IMG/VR virus record: IMGVR_UViG_3300023481_000010 | Location: 1-28,035 of that record | Length of the DNA: 28,035 bases | DNA from: a virus | Direction: 5' to 3' (one strand) | Part shown: positions 6,726-13,992 of the stretch, piece after piece | Layout of the letters: every line of letters begins with the position of its first letter | How positions within the stretch are numbered: the first letter of the stretch is position 1 | Translations under genes and position numbers: made by a program | The notes under the pieces: generated by a model | What the model was told of the DNA's origin: nothing | Databases searched by the model: none | The model's input: only the letters and a program-made list of their open reading frames with translations

Positions 6726-7557
6726 CTTGCTTGTCTTCCTTTGGCCTTATGGCCTGTTTCGGATTCGACGCAGCAACAGAGGCCGCCACCGCGCCCTGGA
6801 ATGCCTCCCAATTCATGGGAAGCTCCAAGGGCAGACGATAGCGATTCTTTGCCCACCATGCTGGTCGTTCTTCTGTGTACATCACGCGCTCACCTTGTCC
6901 CACACCACGCGCCGTTTCCTTCTTTGACTTGCCCGATCCCTTCACGTCCTTGACGATGTGCGAGCGCCAGTTGGCGAATAGCAGCGCGTCCGACCAGTCG
7001 TGGACTAGGTTGCCGAGCCTGTCGTGAAGGCGGAGCTTATAACGATCGTATGGCTCATGATCAGGGGCGTCATACTTCTTCGTGTCCGAGTGCGCCAAGA
7101 GAATGATACTCATGCCGCGCTGGTCTCGAAGCATGTCCAGCCCGGCCAAAAGGCTGCGCGCCTCGTCTACTGCGTAGACGTAGCCTTTCCCATAGCCGAA
7201 GTCTTCGATGTCGGGCTTGGAATACTTCTCAGCGGTGTGCTTCCACAAGAGGGGTTCGGCGAAGTCGAGCGTGTCCACGACGACGGTCTGGTAATCGTGT
7301 TTCCCCGTGCAGAGCGCCGAAACGCAATCTAGCAGCTCTTGCCACGATCGAATGATCGCGTCCTTGCGTCCGCCCTCTCGCTCGAATTCGAAACGCTTCA
7401 CATCAAGCAAGCCGATGCCATCCTCCGTTGGCAGGAAGATAGGCTTCGGGGCCATAGATGCAAAGGTGGTCTTGCCGATGCCGCCAACGCCATAGACCGT
7501 GATCTTGGGGGGTCTTATGGACTGGCCGCCAGTGATGTTGGAAAGAGAAATTGCCAT
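6712..7557 (-). CDS. Sak4-like RecA-fold ATPase (AAA_24)
   Basis: A 281-residue phage nucleotide-binding protein of the AAA_24 / Sak4 type. It shows Walker A GVGGIGKTT (23-31), Walker B TVVVDTLD (91-98) and the strand IILLAHSDTKK (151-161) that ends in the sensor His region. Sak4 proteins are small RecA/Rad51-like single-strand annealing ATPases that work with an SSB. Here the SSB-like DUF669 and the Cas4-like nuclease follow directly, making a complete annealing cassette. The C-terminal 25 residues are an Ala/Lys-rich tail. The start directly follows the stop of the 144-residue gene. Confidence 0.9.
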   Translation of the reverse strand: MAISLSNITGGQSIRPPKITVYGVGGIGKTTFASMAPKPIFLPTEDGIGLLDVKRFEFEREGGRKDAIIRSWQELLDCVSALCTGKHDYQTVVVDTLDFAEPLLWKHTAEKYSKPDIEDFGYGKGYVYAVDEARSLLAGLDMLRDQRGMSIILLAHSDTKKYDAPDHEPYDRYKLRLHDRLGNLVHDWSDALLFANWRSHIVKDVKGSGKSKKETARGVGQGERVMYTEERPAWWAKNRYRLPLELPMNWEAFQGAVAASVAASNPKQAIRPKEDKQDGKN

Positions 7558-7992
7558 CTAGGATGCGTGCTCCGTTTCGATTTCTTGGATGACGACGGAT
7601 ACCTTGCCAGGGCTGCGCGTGAGAAGTTTGGCAATCCGTCTCCACTCTGTTGGCATATCCTTCTGGATTGTACGTGCGACCTTTGTGTCGATCTCATATT
7701 TGGTCCGCACAGCAAGGCGCGCATCAGGATGGACACTCTCACGCACAAAGGGCCAAGCTTTCGAATCAAACGTGGATGAAATCGGTTGCTTGACAACAAC
7801 CTTGCAACGAGACTCAGACCCATCCGGAATGGTGTATGTCTGCTGACCTTCCGGTAGCCTGAAGTCTACGAAGTCAATAATCGCTTGCTCGCGACTGATC
7901 CTTCTTAGCTTCGCTTCGGCCTCGTCTTCTCTTGCTTGCGCGAGCGCCACCGTCAGCCTTGCGAGCTGAACTCCCACTTTGATTGATGCCAT
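7558..7992 (-). CDS. Hypothetical phage protein opening the recombination operon
   Basis: A 144-residue protein starting MASIKVGVQLARLTVALAQ, with a helical N-terminal third (about 1-45) and a mixed remainder. Proteins of this size directly upstream of Sak4-like ATPases are frequent in phages and of unknown function. No catalytic motif is visible. There is no ribosome site before the ATG. A possible promoter places transcription start at or very near the start codon, so the message may be leaderless. Confidence 0.75.
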   Translation of the reverse strand: MASIKVGVQLARLTVALAQAREDEAEAKLRRISREQAIIDFVDFRLPEGQQTYTIPDGSESRCKVVVKQPISSTFDSKAWPFVRESVHPDARLAVRTKYEIDTKVARTIQKDMPTEWRRIAKLLTRSPGKVSVVIQEIETEHAS

Positions 7993-7998
7993 GCGCGC

Positions 7999-8026
7999 AG
8001 CGTAGTAGGTGGCGAACCGATGTCAA
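7999..8026 (-). promoter_or_regulatory. Candidate promoter of the recombination operon
   Basis: On the minus strand, a perfect -35 box TTGACA (8026-8021) is followed after 16 nt by TACGCT (8004-7999), a weak -10 box. Start of transcription would fall around 7992, the ATG itself. A run of seven T precedes the -35 box. The perfect -35 and its position before a long operon support it; the poor -10 does not. Confidence 0.35.
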
Positions 8027-8052
8027 CAAAAAAAGTGCCCCGACCATGTTGG

Positions 8053-8077
8053 CCTTGCGCGAGTGGGACGCGCAAGG
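8053..8077. other. 9-bp hairpin in the 8208-7992 gap
   Basis: CCTTGCGCG (8053-8061) pairs with CGCGCAAGG (8069-8077) around a 7-nt loop. On the minus strand a T7 run follows, but 19-25 nt later, too far for a standard intrinsic terminator. A second small repeat, CAACAG/CTGTTG, lies at about 8093-8112. The gap holds no convincing gene. Confidence 0.5.
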
Positions 8078-8179
8078 TGGATGGCCGAGGCAACAGGGCC
8101 GACGCTGTTGAGGATCAGCTTCGGCGAGAGGGATGATGAGGATTGGCTCTAAGTGCGGTGGAGGCTACTCATATCCCAA

Positions 8180-8208
8180 TCGAAAATCAAAGCAGTCATT
8201 CCTGCTTT
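8180..8208 (-). terminator. Probable weak terminator after the lipoprotein gene
   Basis: On the minus strand AAAGCAG and CTGCTTT form a 7-bp stem with a 6-nt loop (8189-8208), followed by GATTTTCG. The hairpin begins inside the stop codon of the lipoprotein gene. Confidence 0.45.
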
Positions 8209-8630
8209 CAAACAGAGGCAATGATTTGTCCTAGCAATGCCTGAGCAATGCCGATCCAAATCAAATATTCTGCTTGACGATCGCCATCATCAAGAACAAG
8301 CATTGCCAGCTCATCGAGCTGATCGATGGCAATCGACATTATCGACTGTATGTCTCCAACGCCACCCGATTCTATTCCTGAAACAACTGCGACATCAATT
8401 GCTCCCAGTGTTTCGCTGAATGATCGAAAGGCTGATGCCGTGTCTTCATCTCCAGCGGCATCGAAGGCGTTCGCCCACGTGCCGGTAGATGCGACAAGGG
8501 GGGCTATTCGAAGATGAAGGAGCTTCAGGTTGATCGTCGTGTTGCCTGTAGATGGGTCTACGGTCAACAATCCCGAACAACTCGATGCAGGCGCAAGGCA
8601 AAGGAGGAGAGCAAGGAGGGCTCGCTTCAT
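8208..8630 (-). CDS. Predicted small lipoprotein
   Basis: A 140-residue protein with a Lys/Arg-Leu signal peptide (MKRALLALLLCLAPASSC); Cys 18 sits in a lipobox-like ASSC, so it is probably lipid-anchored after cleavage. The mature part is mostly helical, acidic, and ends in a hydrophobic helix (EYLIWIGIAQALLGQIIASV). No family is recognised. Its ATG overlaps the stop of the 86-residue gene (ATGA). A role at the host envelope, such as lysis or superinfection exclusion, is possible but not shown. Confidence 0.65.
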   Translation of the reverse strand: MKRALLALLLCLAPASSCSGLLTVDPSTGNTTINLKLLHLRIAPLVASTGTWANAFDAAGDEDTASAFRSFSETLGAIDVAVVSGIESGGVGDIQSIMSIAIDQLDELAMLVLDDGDRQAEYLIWIGIAQALLGQIIASV

Positions 8631-8887
8631 TTGACAGTCACCTCAGTTCGCGCCTGGTAGGCGGCGCGCTTGACAAGGGGGCGACCGGCTTGATATAGGC
8701 CCTCAAGGCCGGCTACGATTAGCATCGCTGTCTCTCCATCAAGGTCGATCCCGAGACCGATTTTCTTGTTGAGGATCAACACCAATTGGATCAGGAGCTT
8801 GCTCCACAATTCAGTGCTTGCAATGCCAGGTTTGACTCTTATTTCAGCGATGGGTTGCATGCCTCCACCGCACAGTGGCGGAGGCAC
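8627..8887 (-). CDS. Small holin-like-region protein, function unknown
   Basis: An 86-residue product from GTG 8887, which lies 4 nt after the upstream stop; an ATG at 8860 (MQPIAEIRVKPG) is an alternative. The middle (KIGLGIDLDGETAMLIVAGL) followed by EGLYQAGRPLVKRA resembles the segment of small phage membrane proteins with L-x-P-E-T-x-x-x-I-V-x-G-x-x-x-x-Y-x-x-G-R-x-x-V-K. The helices here are only moderately hydrophobic, so a holin call is not supported. It is coupled to the lipoprotein gene. A hairpin over 8861-8885 may control which start is used. Confidence 0.55.
   Translation of the reverse strand: MPPPLCGGGMQPIAEIRVKPGIASTELWSKLLIQLVLILNKKIGLGIDLDGETAMLIVAGLEGLYQAGRPLVKRAAYQARTEVTVK
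8861..8885 (-). promoter_or_regulatory. mRNA hairpin at the start of the 86-residue gene
   Basis: On the minus strand GCCUCCGCC pairs with GGUGGAGGC (one G-U) around a 7-nt loop, directly between the GTG at 8887 and the ATG at 8860. It buries a GGUGGAGG sequence that would otherwise act as a ribosome site. This may block internal initiation or make translation depend on the upstream gene. Confidence 0.4.
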
Positions 8888-8891
8888 ATTG

Positions 8892-9131
8892 TCAACCCTC
8901 TTTCAGTTTTTGATCTCGGTCCATGGATTCAATTCTAGCCAGGAGAAGCTCCAAGGCATGACCGATGTCTGTCCCGAGAGCTTCATCATCCTCTCCCCAC
9001 ATCCTTAGAAGAACCAGGGCTACCCCGAGAGAGTGAGTTGCGCGCATGATTCTCGAACGGCCCTCAATGCGTAATAGGTCCCTACTCCATCCGTGTGTGA
9101 ATCGCTCAACCTCTGCTTTGTCGGCCATCAC
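8892..9131 (-). CDS. Small hypothetical helical protein
   Basis: A 79-residue product; the first two codons are GTG ATG, so the start may be at 9128. It is helical throughout with no membrane segment (DLLRIEGRSRIMRATHSLGV, then an acidic stretch). No ribosome site is obvious. It begins a three-gene coupled group and follows a terminator, so a promoter should lie in 9132-9181. No family is recognised. Confidence 0.5.
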   Translation of the reverse strand: MMADKAEVERFTHGWSRDLLRIEGRSRIMRATHSLGVALVLLRMWGEDDEALGTDIGHALELLLARIESMDRDQKLKEG

Positions 9132-9181
9132 GGTCGCGCGTCCCGCAAGCGAGATGAAGGTTGAACAGTTCCGGTAAATTG

Positions 9182-9215
9182 AAAAGCAGGGCCCATCCTT
9201 TTGGATGAACCCTGC
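9182..9215 (-). terminator. Intrinsic terminator after the 9314-12153 operon
   Basis: GCAGGG/CCCTGC (9186-9191 with 9210-9215) encloses CATCC/GGATG (9194-9198 with 9203-9207) and a TTTT/AAAA loop. On the minus strand the stem is followed directly by TTTTC. It lies about 100 bp past the stop at 9314. Confidence 0.7.
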
Positions 9216-9223
9216 CTCCAGCG

Positions 9224-9285
9224 CCCCGCCGCGTTTCGGTCGGGGTCTTTGATCTCCGTTTTCTTCATGCCGGTCTCTTCGGCAT
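9224..9285. other. Two more hairpins before the terminator
   Basis: CCCCG/CGGGG (9224-9228 with 9241-9245) and ATGCCG/CGGCAT (9267-9272 with 9280-9285) are two further hairpins. With the terminator at 9182 they make three in a row in a gene-free gap of about 180 bp, which could be a structured 3' end or a small RNA. Confidence 0.45.
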
Positions 9286-9313
9286 TCTGAAGCCTCTTAC
9301 TTGAGGTGTGCGT

Positions 9314-9712
9314 TCAGATTTCGTATGCGTCGTTGGGATGCGAAGGCAAGTCAACGATGGGGATATCAGCCGGCACCCGTGAGCGGTACTTCAGGTGCCC
9401 CCCGCTCAATGAGGGTGTTGGTATCCGCCGGCTCAGCTTCAGTCGGTAGACGCGGGCCATATGCTCGCGGTGCGGCGGCGGCGTCGTGACGACTGGCATG
9501 GGCTGTTCAGAAAGGAGGGCCACAATGGACCAGCCGCGACTGTCGCCCAGCATGTCGCGCACAATCTCCATGAACCTGTCATAATTGTCTCGGTCATTCC
9601 AGATCACAAGCAGTGGTTCCCCTTCCTCAAAGAGGATGAGACCGCGAGGGCAAGCCAGGATAGGGTTGAGATAGAAGGCTGCATTCTTTGCTCTGACATA
9701 GACTTCGCTCAT
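9314..9712 (-). CDS. Hypothetical phage protein
   Basis: A 132-residue protein starting MSEVYVRAKNAAFYL. The first 70 residues look like a mixed alpha/beta domain (RGLILFEEGEPLLVIWNDRD). The C-terminal 50 are Pro/Arg-rich and probably flexible. No family is recognised. It is the last gene of the operon that starts at the Ro gene or just after it. Confidence 0.6.
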   Translation of the reverse strand: MSEVYVRAKNAAFYLNPILACPRGLILFEEGEPLLVIWNDRDNYDRFMEIVRDMLGDSRGWSIVALLSEQPMPVVTTPPPHREHMARVYRLKLSRRIPTPSLSGGHLKYRSRVPADIPIVDLPSHPNDAYEI

Positions 9713-9751
9713 TTGGATGCAGGCTTTCTTGAAATCAGCTTGAGAGAATTA

Positions 9752-10273
9752 CTATGCGCTGTAAATGATCCAGGGCCAGTCGTATGTACCGAGATCCTCA
9801 AGTAGGACAGCAAGCCTGAGCGCACGCTCCTCTTCGGGTAGGACTTGGAGCACTGAATGTCCAAGCAGATATTCATCTTCGCTGAGAGGCCATCTTTCAA
9901 TGATGCGATATGCGAGTTCCTCTGAGGTTCTGATCTTCACGAGCAGAAGGAATGCCCTCTCTGATTGCCCGCTCCCTATCCATCCATGGATAAGATCCAC
10001 AAAGGCAGCGAAGCCTGCAGCCTTGCGAACTCGACAAAGAAGAGCTGCTGCCTCTTCTCCTGATATACCGTGCCGGATGTCCATGGATATGGTGAGTCGC
10101 GTGAGCTTCGCCTTGGCATCAGCCTCGACAAGTTTTAGCGCATCCCAGTTGAGCTTCCAGTCCTTTGACCTGTCCGGATAATCCCATTGGAGATTTTCCC
10201 ACCGGACAAGGGCTCGGCGAGAAGCGAAAAGCCTTTGTTGTGCCCGCTGAATTTCGTTTCGATTTACCACCAA
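9752..10273 (-). CDS. Hypothetical helical repeat-like protein
   Basis: A 173-residue, almost all-helical protein. The frame begins with TTG GTG at 10273/10270, 5 nt after a GGAGG ribosome site, and overlaps the stop of the preceding gene by 10 nt. Helix pairs such as AAFVDLIHGWIGSGQSERAF and RIIERWPLSEDEYLLG suggest a small helical-repeat fold. No catalytic or metal motif is seen and no family is recognised. Confidence 0.6.
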   Translation of the reverse strand: MVVNRNEIQRAQQRLFASRRALVRWENLQWDYPDRSKDWKLNWDALKLVEADAKAKLTRLTISMDIRHGISGEEAAALLCRVRKAAGFAAFVDLIHGWIGSGQSERAFLLLVKIRTSEELAYRIIERWPLSEDEYLLGHSVLQVLPEEERALRLAVLLEDLGTYDWPWIIYSA

Positions 10274-10545
10274 CGGAGCCTCCGAAGGTCCTCGTTCATC
10301 CGCTGCAATACCCTCCGCAGGGCGCCATGGCCTGGATTATTCCCGCCAGCTATGATCTGGCGTGCATATTCGTTGCGCAGAGTGACTGCCTCGTCCTTGG
10401 TTAATCTACCATGGAATGTCCTGCCGTTTCCGGCCGTCTTGATCTCAGACATCCCCTTCACCATATCGGGCGGGGCCAGATCAAAGGCAACTCCTGAAAG
10501 ATTGACTTCCATTCTGGTTCTGTTCTTGCCACTACTCTTCGTCAT
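10264..10545 (-). CDS. Hypothetical phage protein
   Basis: A 93-residue protein starting MTKSSGKNRTRMEVNLSG. It has a Gly/Asn-rich centre and an Arg-rich helical end (ALRRVLQRMNEDLRRLRWW). The start overlaps the zinc-ribbon gene (ATGA). No family is recognised. Confidence 0.6.
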   Translation of the reverse strand: MTKSSGKNRTRMEVNLSGVAFDLAPPDMVKGMSEIKTAGNGRTFHGRLTKDEAVTLRNEYARQIIAGGNNPGHGALRRVLQRMNEDLRRLRWW

Positions 10546-11003
10546 CTCAGATTGCCCCCTGTCCTTCTGTCCTTAACCATACCGCACAGCGTGCCACCAT
10601 GCCGAATGAGTCCGTTGGGTCCCCAGTATTTGATACGGATGGACTTGGCCTTGGTGGTGTCCGGCATAAGACTGCAAAGGCCACTAGGGATGGTCTTCTC
10701 TGCACGCCACTGAATAGGGTCCCCTGCCGCCCCATGCCTCGCCAGATCATTTACAGCCTCGGCTAGATCCATATCCTCTGGCCGCAAGTCGCTGCTATGA
10801 GGCGAGAGCTCCAATGGTGGACGCTCGGCTGATGTCAGCCTTGTTCGTCCTTCGCACTCAAGGCAAAGAGCAAACTGAGGAAAAACTGAAGCATCATCTT
10901 CGTGTTCAGTAGTTCCCCATTTGCCAATCCTCTTCACCCTGACGACATAATGGAATCCAACTCTGCCTCCGCATTTCGGGCAACAGGCCTCTTGTCTTTT
11001 CAT
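10542..11003 (-). CDS. Zinc-ribbon-containing hypothetical protein
   Basis: A 153-residue protein with an N-terminal CPKCGGRVGFHYVVR (from residue 8) and CLEC about 35 residues later (47-50), a standard four-Cys zinc ribbon. The remaining two thirds have no recognised motif. The start overlaps the metallopeptidase stop (ATGA) and the stop overlaps the next ATG, so the four genes 11749-9752 are translationally coupled. Confidence 0.65.
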   Translation of the reverse strand: MKRQEACCPKCGGRVGFHYVVRVKRIGKWGTTEHEDDASVFPQFALCLECEGRTRLTSAERPPLELSPHSSDLRPEDMDLAEAVNDLARHGAAGDPIQWRAEKTIPSGLCSLMPDTTKAKSIRIKYWGPNGLIRHGGTLCGMVKDRRTGGNLR

Positions 11004-11749
11004 TTCCCTGTCCTCATGAATCGTACGAGCACGCCTTCCGCCGTGGTTGGGTTGACTCCCTCGACTACGCAGAGGCGCACCTTCTCAGAGAACTTGGCCT
11101 TGGGGTTGGCGCGCGCTATGCGCCTGATGATATCGCTCGGCCGCTCGATGCAGTTGGATGGCTTGCCCACTTCTCCAGGCCGAACTTTCCATCTGGGCGA
11201 AAGGATCGAGCTCCTTGATACCCTGAGCCTAGCCTTGCGTGCGTGCTTTTCTAGCCAGGTAAATCTACCCTGAAGGGTGGGGAGGTATTTTGACAGCAGC
11301 TCGATATAGGTTCGCATGAAGACCCCCCCATGGCCGGCTGCATGAACGTCGCCAAGTTGGTCGCAAAGAAGATGAGCAGTCTCGTGGAGCACAACCCATC
11401 GCTTCGAACTAACAAGGAGCCATTGCACACGTGGGTGTCTGCCGTGTCTAAGTGCGCCCTCTGCGCCGCGCCATCCGCAGGCCCCTCCGCGATTGGCCTT
11501 TGGACCCACTCCGCTTCTCCAGTGGACCAGCTCTGATCTATCCGCATAGAAGGTCCGGCCGTTCAGTTCTGTTCCCCAAGGGGCCCACGACACACCATGG
11601 TCATCTAGCACCTTGTTTACGAAGGCTCTTAGCTCGTCTAGGGAATCATATCGTACAGAGTCGTGTCTCGCGTCCGATCCGAGTAGACGGTCCTCCCATG
11701 CGTAGACTTGTTTGCGTTGCGTGTCGCATGCCTGCTTTACTTTAGCCAC
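11000..11749 (-). CDS. Predicted zinc metallopeptidase-like protein (HExxH)
   Basis: A 249-residue protein starting at GTG 11749, 3 nt after the stop of a small membrane-protein gene. VVLHETAHLL places an HExxH motif at residues 122-126, followed by a third candidate ligand in AAGHGGVFMRTY (H140). This H-E-x-x-H ... G-H-G-x-x-F layout is shared by SprT-like proteins and by small actinobacterial metallohydrolases. The N-terminal 110 residues hold a short alpha/beta region and an Arg/Gly-rich stretch. The C-terminal 100 are basic and may bind nucleic acid (ERPSDIIRRIARANPKAKF). Substrate unknown; SprT-like enzymes cut DNA-bound proteins, but this assignment is inference. Confidence 0.65.
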   Translation of the reverse strand: MAKVKQACDTQRKQVYAWEDRLLGSDARHDSVRYDSLDELRAFVNKVLDDHGVSWAPWGTELNGRTFYADRSELVHWRSGVGPKANRGGACGWRGAEGALRHGRHPRVQWLLVSSKRWVVLHETAHLLCDQLGDVHAAGHGGVFMRTYIELLSKYLPTLQGRFTWLEKHARKARLRVSRSSILSPRWKVRPGEVGKPSNCIERPSDIIRRIARANPKAKFSEKVRLCVVEGVNPTTAEGVLVRFMRTGK

Positions 11750-11752
11750 AGA

Positions 11753-11863
11753 TTAGATCCCTACTGAGGTGGCGAGGGCATGAAGCGTGAAGACCATCCA
11801 GGCGCCCGCGGCGAGTGCGGCGAAGATGGCTACTGTGCGGAGAAGGTTGGCGGTTGCTTGCAT
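11753..11863 (-). CDS. Small single-pass membrane protein (36 aa)
   Basis: A 36-residue gene with an excellent ribosome site (AAAGGAG, 9-10 nt before ATG). The product is MQATANLLRTVAIFAALAAG followed by AWMVFTLHALATSVGI, essentially one transmembrane helix. Its stop lies 3 nt before the GTG of the metallopeptidase gene, so it probably couples translation of that gene. Function unknown; phages carry many such small membrane proteins. Confidence 0.65.
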   Translation of the reverse strand: MQATANLLRTVAIFAALAAGAWMVFTLHALATSVGI

Positions 11864-11946
11864 GGTTGTTTGCTCCTTTGCTATGGACTCTATTCGGCGT
11901 TTGACTGCTGCCCCCTAAAGGGGCTTCTCTTGTTTTCAGGCTACTA

Positions 11947-12153
11947 TTACTCGTCGATGCGTATGGGGCGGCTTGCGCGCCATTCTTCGAAGGTCATTCG
12001 CTGGGCGTCGTTGGGGCGGTCCAGCCTAAGAAGGCCTTTGGCCTCTAGCCCGTTGAGCAGGTTGCGCAGGCCGAAGCGGGCTCGCGTGCGGGGGAAGGCG
12101 GCCAATACTTTGGCATCGCGGGCGGCGTCTCTGCTGTTGTCCTGCTTGCTCAT
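11947..12153 (-). CDS. Small hypothetical protein
   Basis: A 68-residue basic protein starting MSKQDNSRDAARDAKVLAAF. ATG 12153 is chosen because AAAGGG lies about 6-7 nt upstream; the frame extends seven codons further to a TTG without support. The middle (RFGLRNLLNGLEAKGLLRLD) reads like a winged-helix-style wing, but too little is present to call it. It is the first gene after the Ro terminator. Confidence 0.55.
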   Translation of the reverse strand: MSKQDNSRDAARDAKVLAAFPRTRARFGLRNLLNGLEAKGLLRLDRPNDAQRMTFEEWRASRPIRIDE

Positions 12154-12213
12154 ACCTACCCTTTCGGCAGTCAACTCCCTCTATCTGAATAAGCTTCTGC
12201 TTTCTTGCTGTAG

Positions 12214-12250
12214 AAAAACAGGCCCGCCTGGCCCCCCGGCCAGGCGGGCC
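12214..12250 (-). terminator. Strong intrinsic terminator after the Ro gene
   Basis: A perfect 13-bp stem (GGCCCGCCTGGCC, 12221-12233, with its complement at 12238-12250) and a 4-nt loop. On the minus strand TG and then TTTTT follow. It lies about 50 bp past the Ro stop codon. Confidence 0.9.
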
Positions 12251-12300
12251 CCAGGTAAGGGCAACAAGAAAGTCAGGTCTTGCTCAAGATGCCCCTCCCC

Positions 12301-13992
12301 TCAGAAGCGGTCGGCGACGAAGTCGCTGATCAATTTCGGTGCTGAGGAGTCGAATCCCGCGATGGATAGCATGAGCGAGTCCTCCGGGTCGCCAAGGCTT
12401 GAGCCGCCGGCCGTCATGGCGCACCACACGACCTTGGCGTTCGGGTTGACCTTGTTGCGATATTCCTGAAGCGCCTGGGAAGGATGTGAACGTCCGGTCC
12501 AGCCCTCGTTGTCCGTGTAGACCACGAAGGCATCGACCCTGATCTTGTGCTTCAGGGCATGCACGAACGGCAACGAGCAATCGGTGGCGCCACCTGCCCC
12601 GATCGCTTCGATGGCGCGCATGGCGTCCTGAGACCGCATCCTCCCTGAAAGTACAAGCGGATATACACCTGGACCCTTAGCGGCAGTTCCGTCCCAATAC
12701 CTTCCGGTCTTACGCTCGTGCGCTCCGCCCTCGTAGTCGAAGGCAATGCATTGAGCATTATCTAACCGAACGTGCGTCAAGGCCATGCCCCCCGCGAGAT
12801 GGAACAGGGGGATCCCCATGGCCGTTCCGCCTCCGTAGCGTGGGTGCATCGAACCTGAAACATCCACTGCAACGAGCACTGTCTTACCGGAGGGCTCGGC
12901 ATCCTTGAGAGCAAGCTGAAAGGCATCATCCAGGGCATCAACAATTCTGGGGTCGGGCGTCCAAGTGAGGTTGCGACCTTGCCCCTTCTCGTAGGCGCAG
13001 CCAGCAAGCATGAGGGCCACTGGGTGGATCCGAGACTTCTTGACCTGCTCGACGTTCGTCAGCCGGGCGATGGCATCATTCATCCGACCCTCAAGCACAC
13101 CATGGGCTTGAAGCTTCGAGAGCTGCCGGACCGTGGCCATCATGGGCATGTTGTCGAACAAGGCGTCAAGCACGATGGGGTTGGAGCTCATTCCGCTCGG
13201 CACACACTCCCAAGGGAGCTTCGTCTGCCGGATATGTGCAGCCAGCTTCTCAGGATCATCGCATGATTGCGCCACGGTAAAGGCCTGAACTATCGGGCCA
13301 TAGTTGCGTCCAATAACAGGCTTGCCGGAAGCCCACTCGTAGAGCAGACGACGAGATTGAATCTCCTCTGCGCCAAGGAGATCGCTCTCAACCTGGGCTT
13401 GCTCAGACGGAGGCTTTGGACGGAAACGGCGCATTACATCGCGCCACGTCCATCCCTCTCGCTGCCGATATTTGACCATCTGATAAGCCAGCTTCCCGAC
13501 CTCTCTGTTGTCGAGCCAGTAGCGGACCGATCCGTTCAGGGAACGCCCGCCACCGCGCATGCCCTTGACCATCTCCAGGAACTGAAAGAGGTGCGTTCCC
13601 GTACGGCAAACAAGCGCCAAGGCGTCTCGCCGAGCCAAGGTAGGCGCTGATTTCTCACAAAACGACAGGGCCATCGCGAGGATTGCGTAGTCGTTCTTCG
13701 GCGCGAGGGCTTTCACGGACACCTCGGCAATGCGATCGATGGTGCGTTCGGGGTCTTCCTTCAGGCAACGACCGACGACTTCAGCGTTTGCGCGTGTGAG
13801 ATCGCCTTCGCCTGCGTAGTACGTGCCACCCTCAGTGCCAAGGATTAGGAAGCGATCGAGCTGTTCCCAGTCCCCCGTCTTGAAAACGTACCCTCCGGCC
13901 GGCCCACGATACATCTCCTTCGCCCGACCGGGGATCGGCTTTGAAGGAGAAGTCGTTCGCGGATTAGCGAGGTGCTGTGCGATGTTCTTCAT
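12301..13992 (-). CDS. rsr: Ro60/Rsr-type TROVE-domain RNA chaperone
   Basis: A 563-residue orthologue of Ro60 (Rsr in bacteria), the ring protein that binds Y RNAs and the ends of misfolded RNAs. The TROVE part has family hallmarks: FLILGTEGGTYY (48-59), CRTGTHLFQF (129-138) and KYRQREGWTWRDVMRRFRPK (174-193). The C-terminal von Willebrand A domain has an intact metal site DVSGS (377-381). Length is normal. ATG 13992 (MKNIAQHLANPR) is chosen; the frame runs 15 codons further to a TTG, but that part lies inside the terminator hairpin's T-run. The gene stands alone between two strong terminators. The region upstream carries four Y-RNA-like units. In Deinococcus, Rsr with a Y RNA steers PNPase; no nuclease gene of that kind is in this window, so a host partner is likely. 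Confidence 0.95.
   Translation of the reverse strand: MKNIAQHLANPRTTSPSKPIPGRAKEMYRGPAGGYVFKTGDWEQLDRFLILGTEGGTYYAGEGDLTRANAEVVGRCLKEDPERTIDRIAEVSVKALAPKNDYAILAMALSFCEKSAPTLARRDALALVCRTGTHLFQFLEMVKGMRGGGRSLNGSVRYWLDNREVGKLAYQMVKYRQREGWTWRDVMRRFRPKPPSEQAQVESDLLGAEEIQSRRLLYEWASGKPVIGRNYGPIVQAFTVAQSCDDPEKLAAHIRQTKLPWECVPSGMSSNPIVLDALFDNMPMMATVRQLSKLQAHGVLEGRMNDAIARLTNVEQVKKSRIHPVALMLAGCAYEKGQGRNLTWTPDPRIVDALDDAFQLALKDAEPSGKTVLVAVDVSGSMHPRYGGGTAMGIPLFHLAGGMALTHVRLDNAQCIAFDYEGGAHERKTGRYWDGTAAKGPGVYPLVLSGRMRSQDAMRAIEAIGAGGATDCSLPFVHALKHKIRVDAFVVYTDNEGWTGRSHPSQALQEYRNKVNPNAKVVWCAMTAGGSSLGDPEDSLMLSIAGFDSSAPKLISDFVADRF

Noticed and set aside
11780-12469. Plus-strand frame of 229 codons
   Set aside because: It crosses a strong minus-strand terminator and the end of the Ro gene, and its product is not protein-like.
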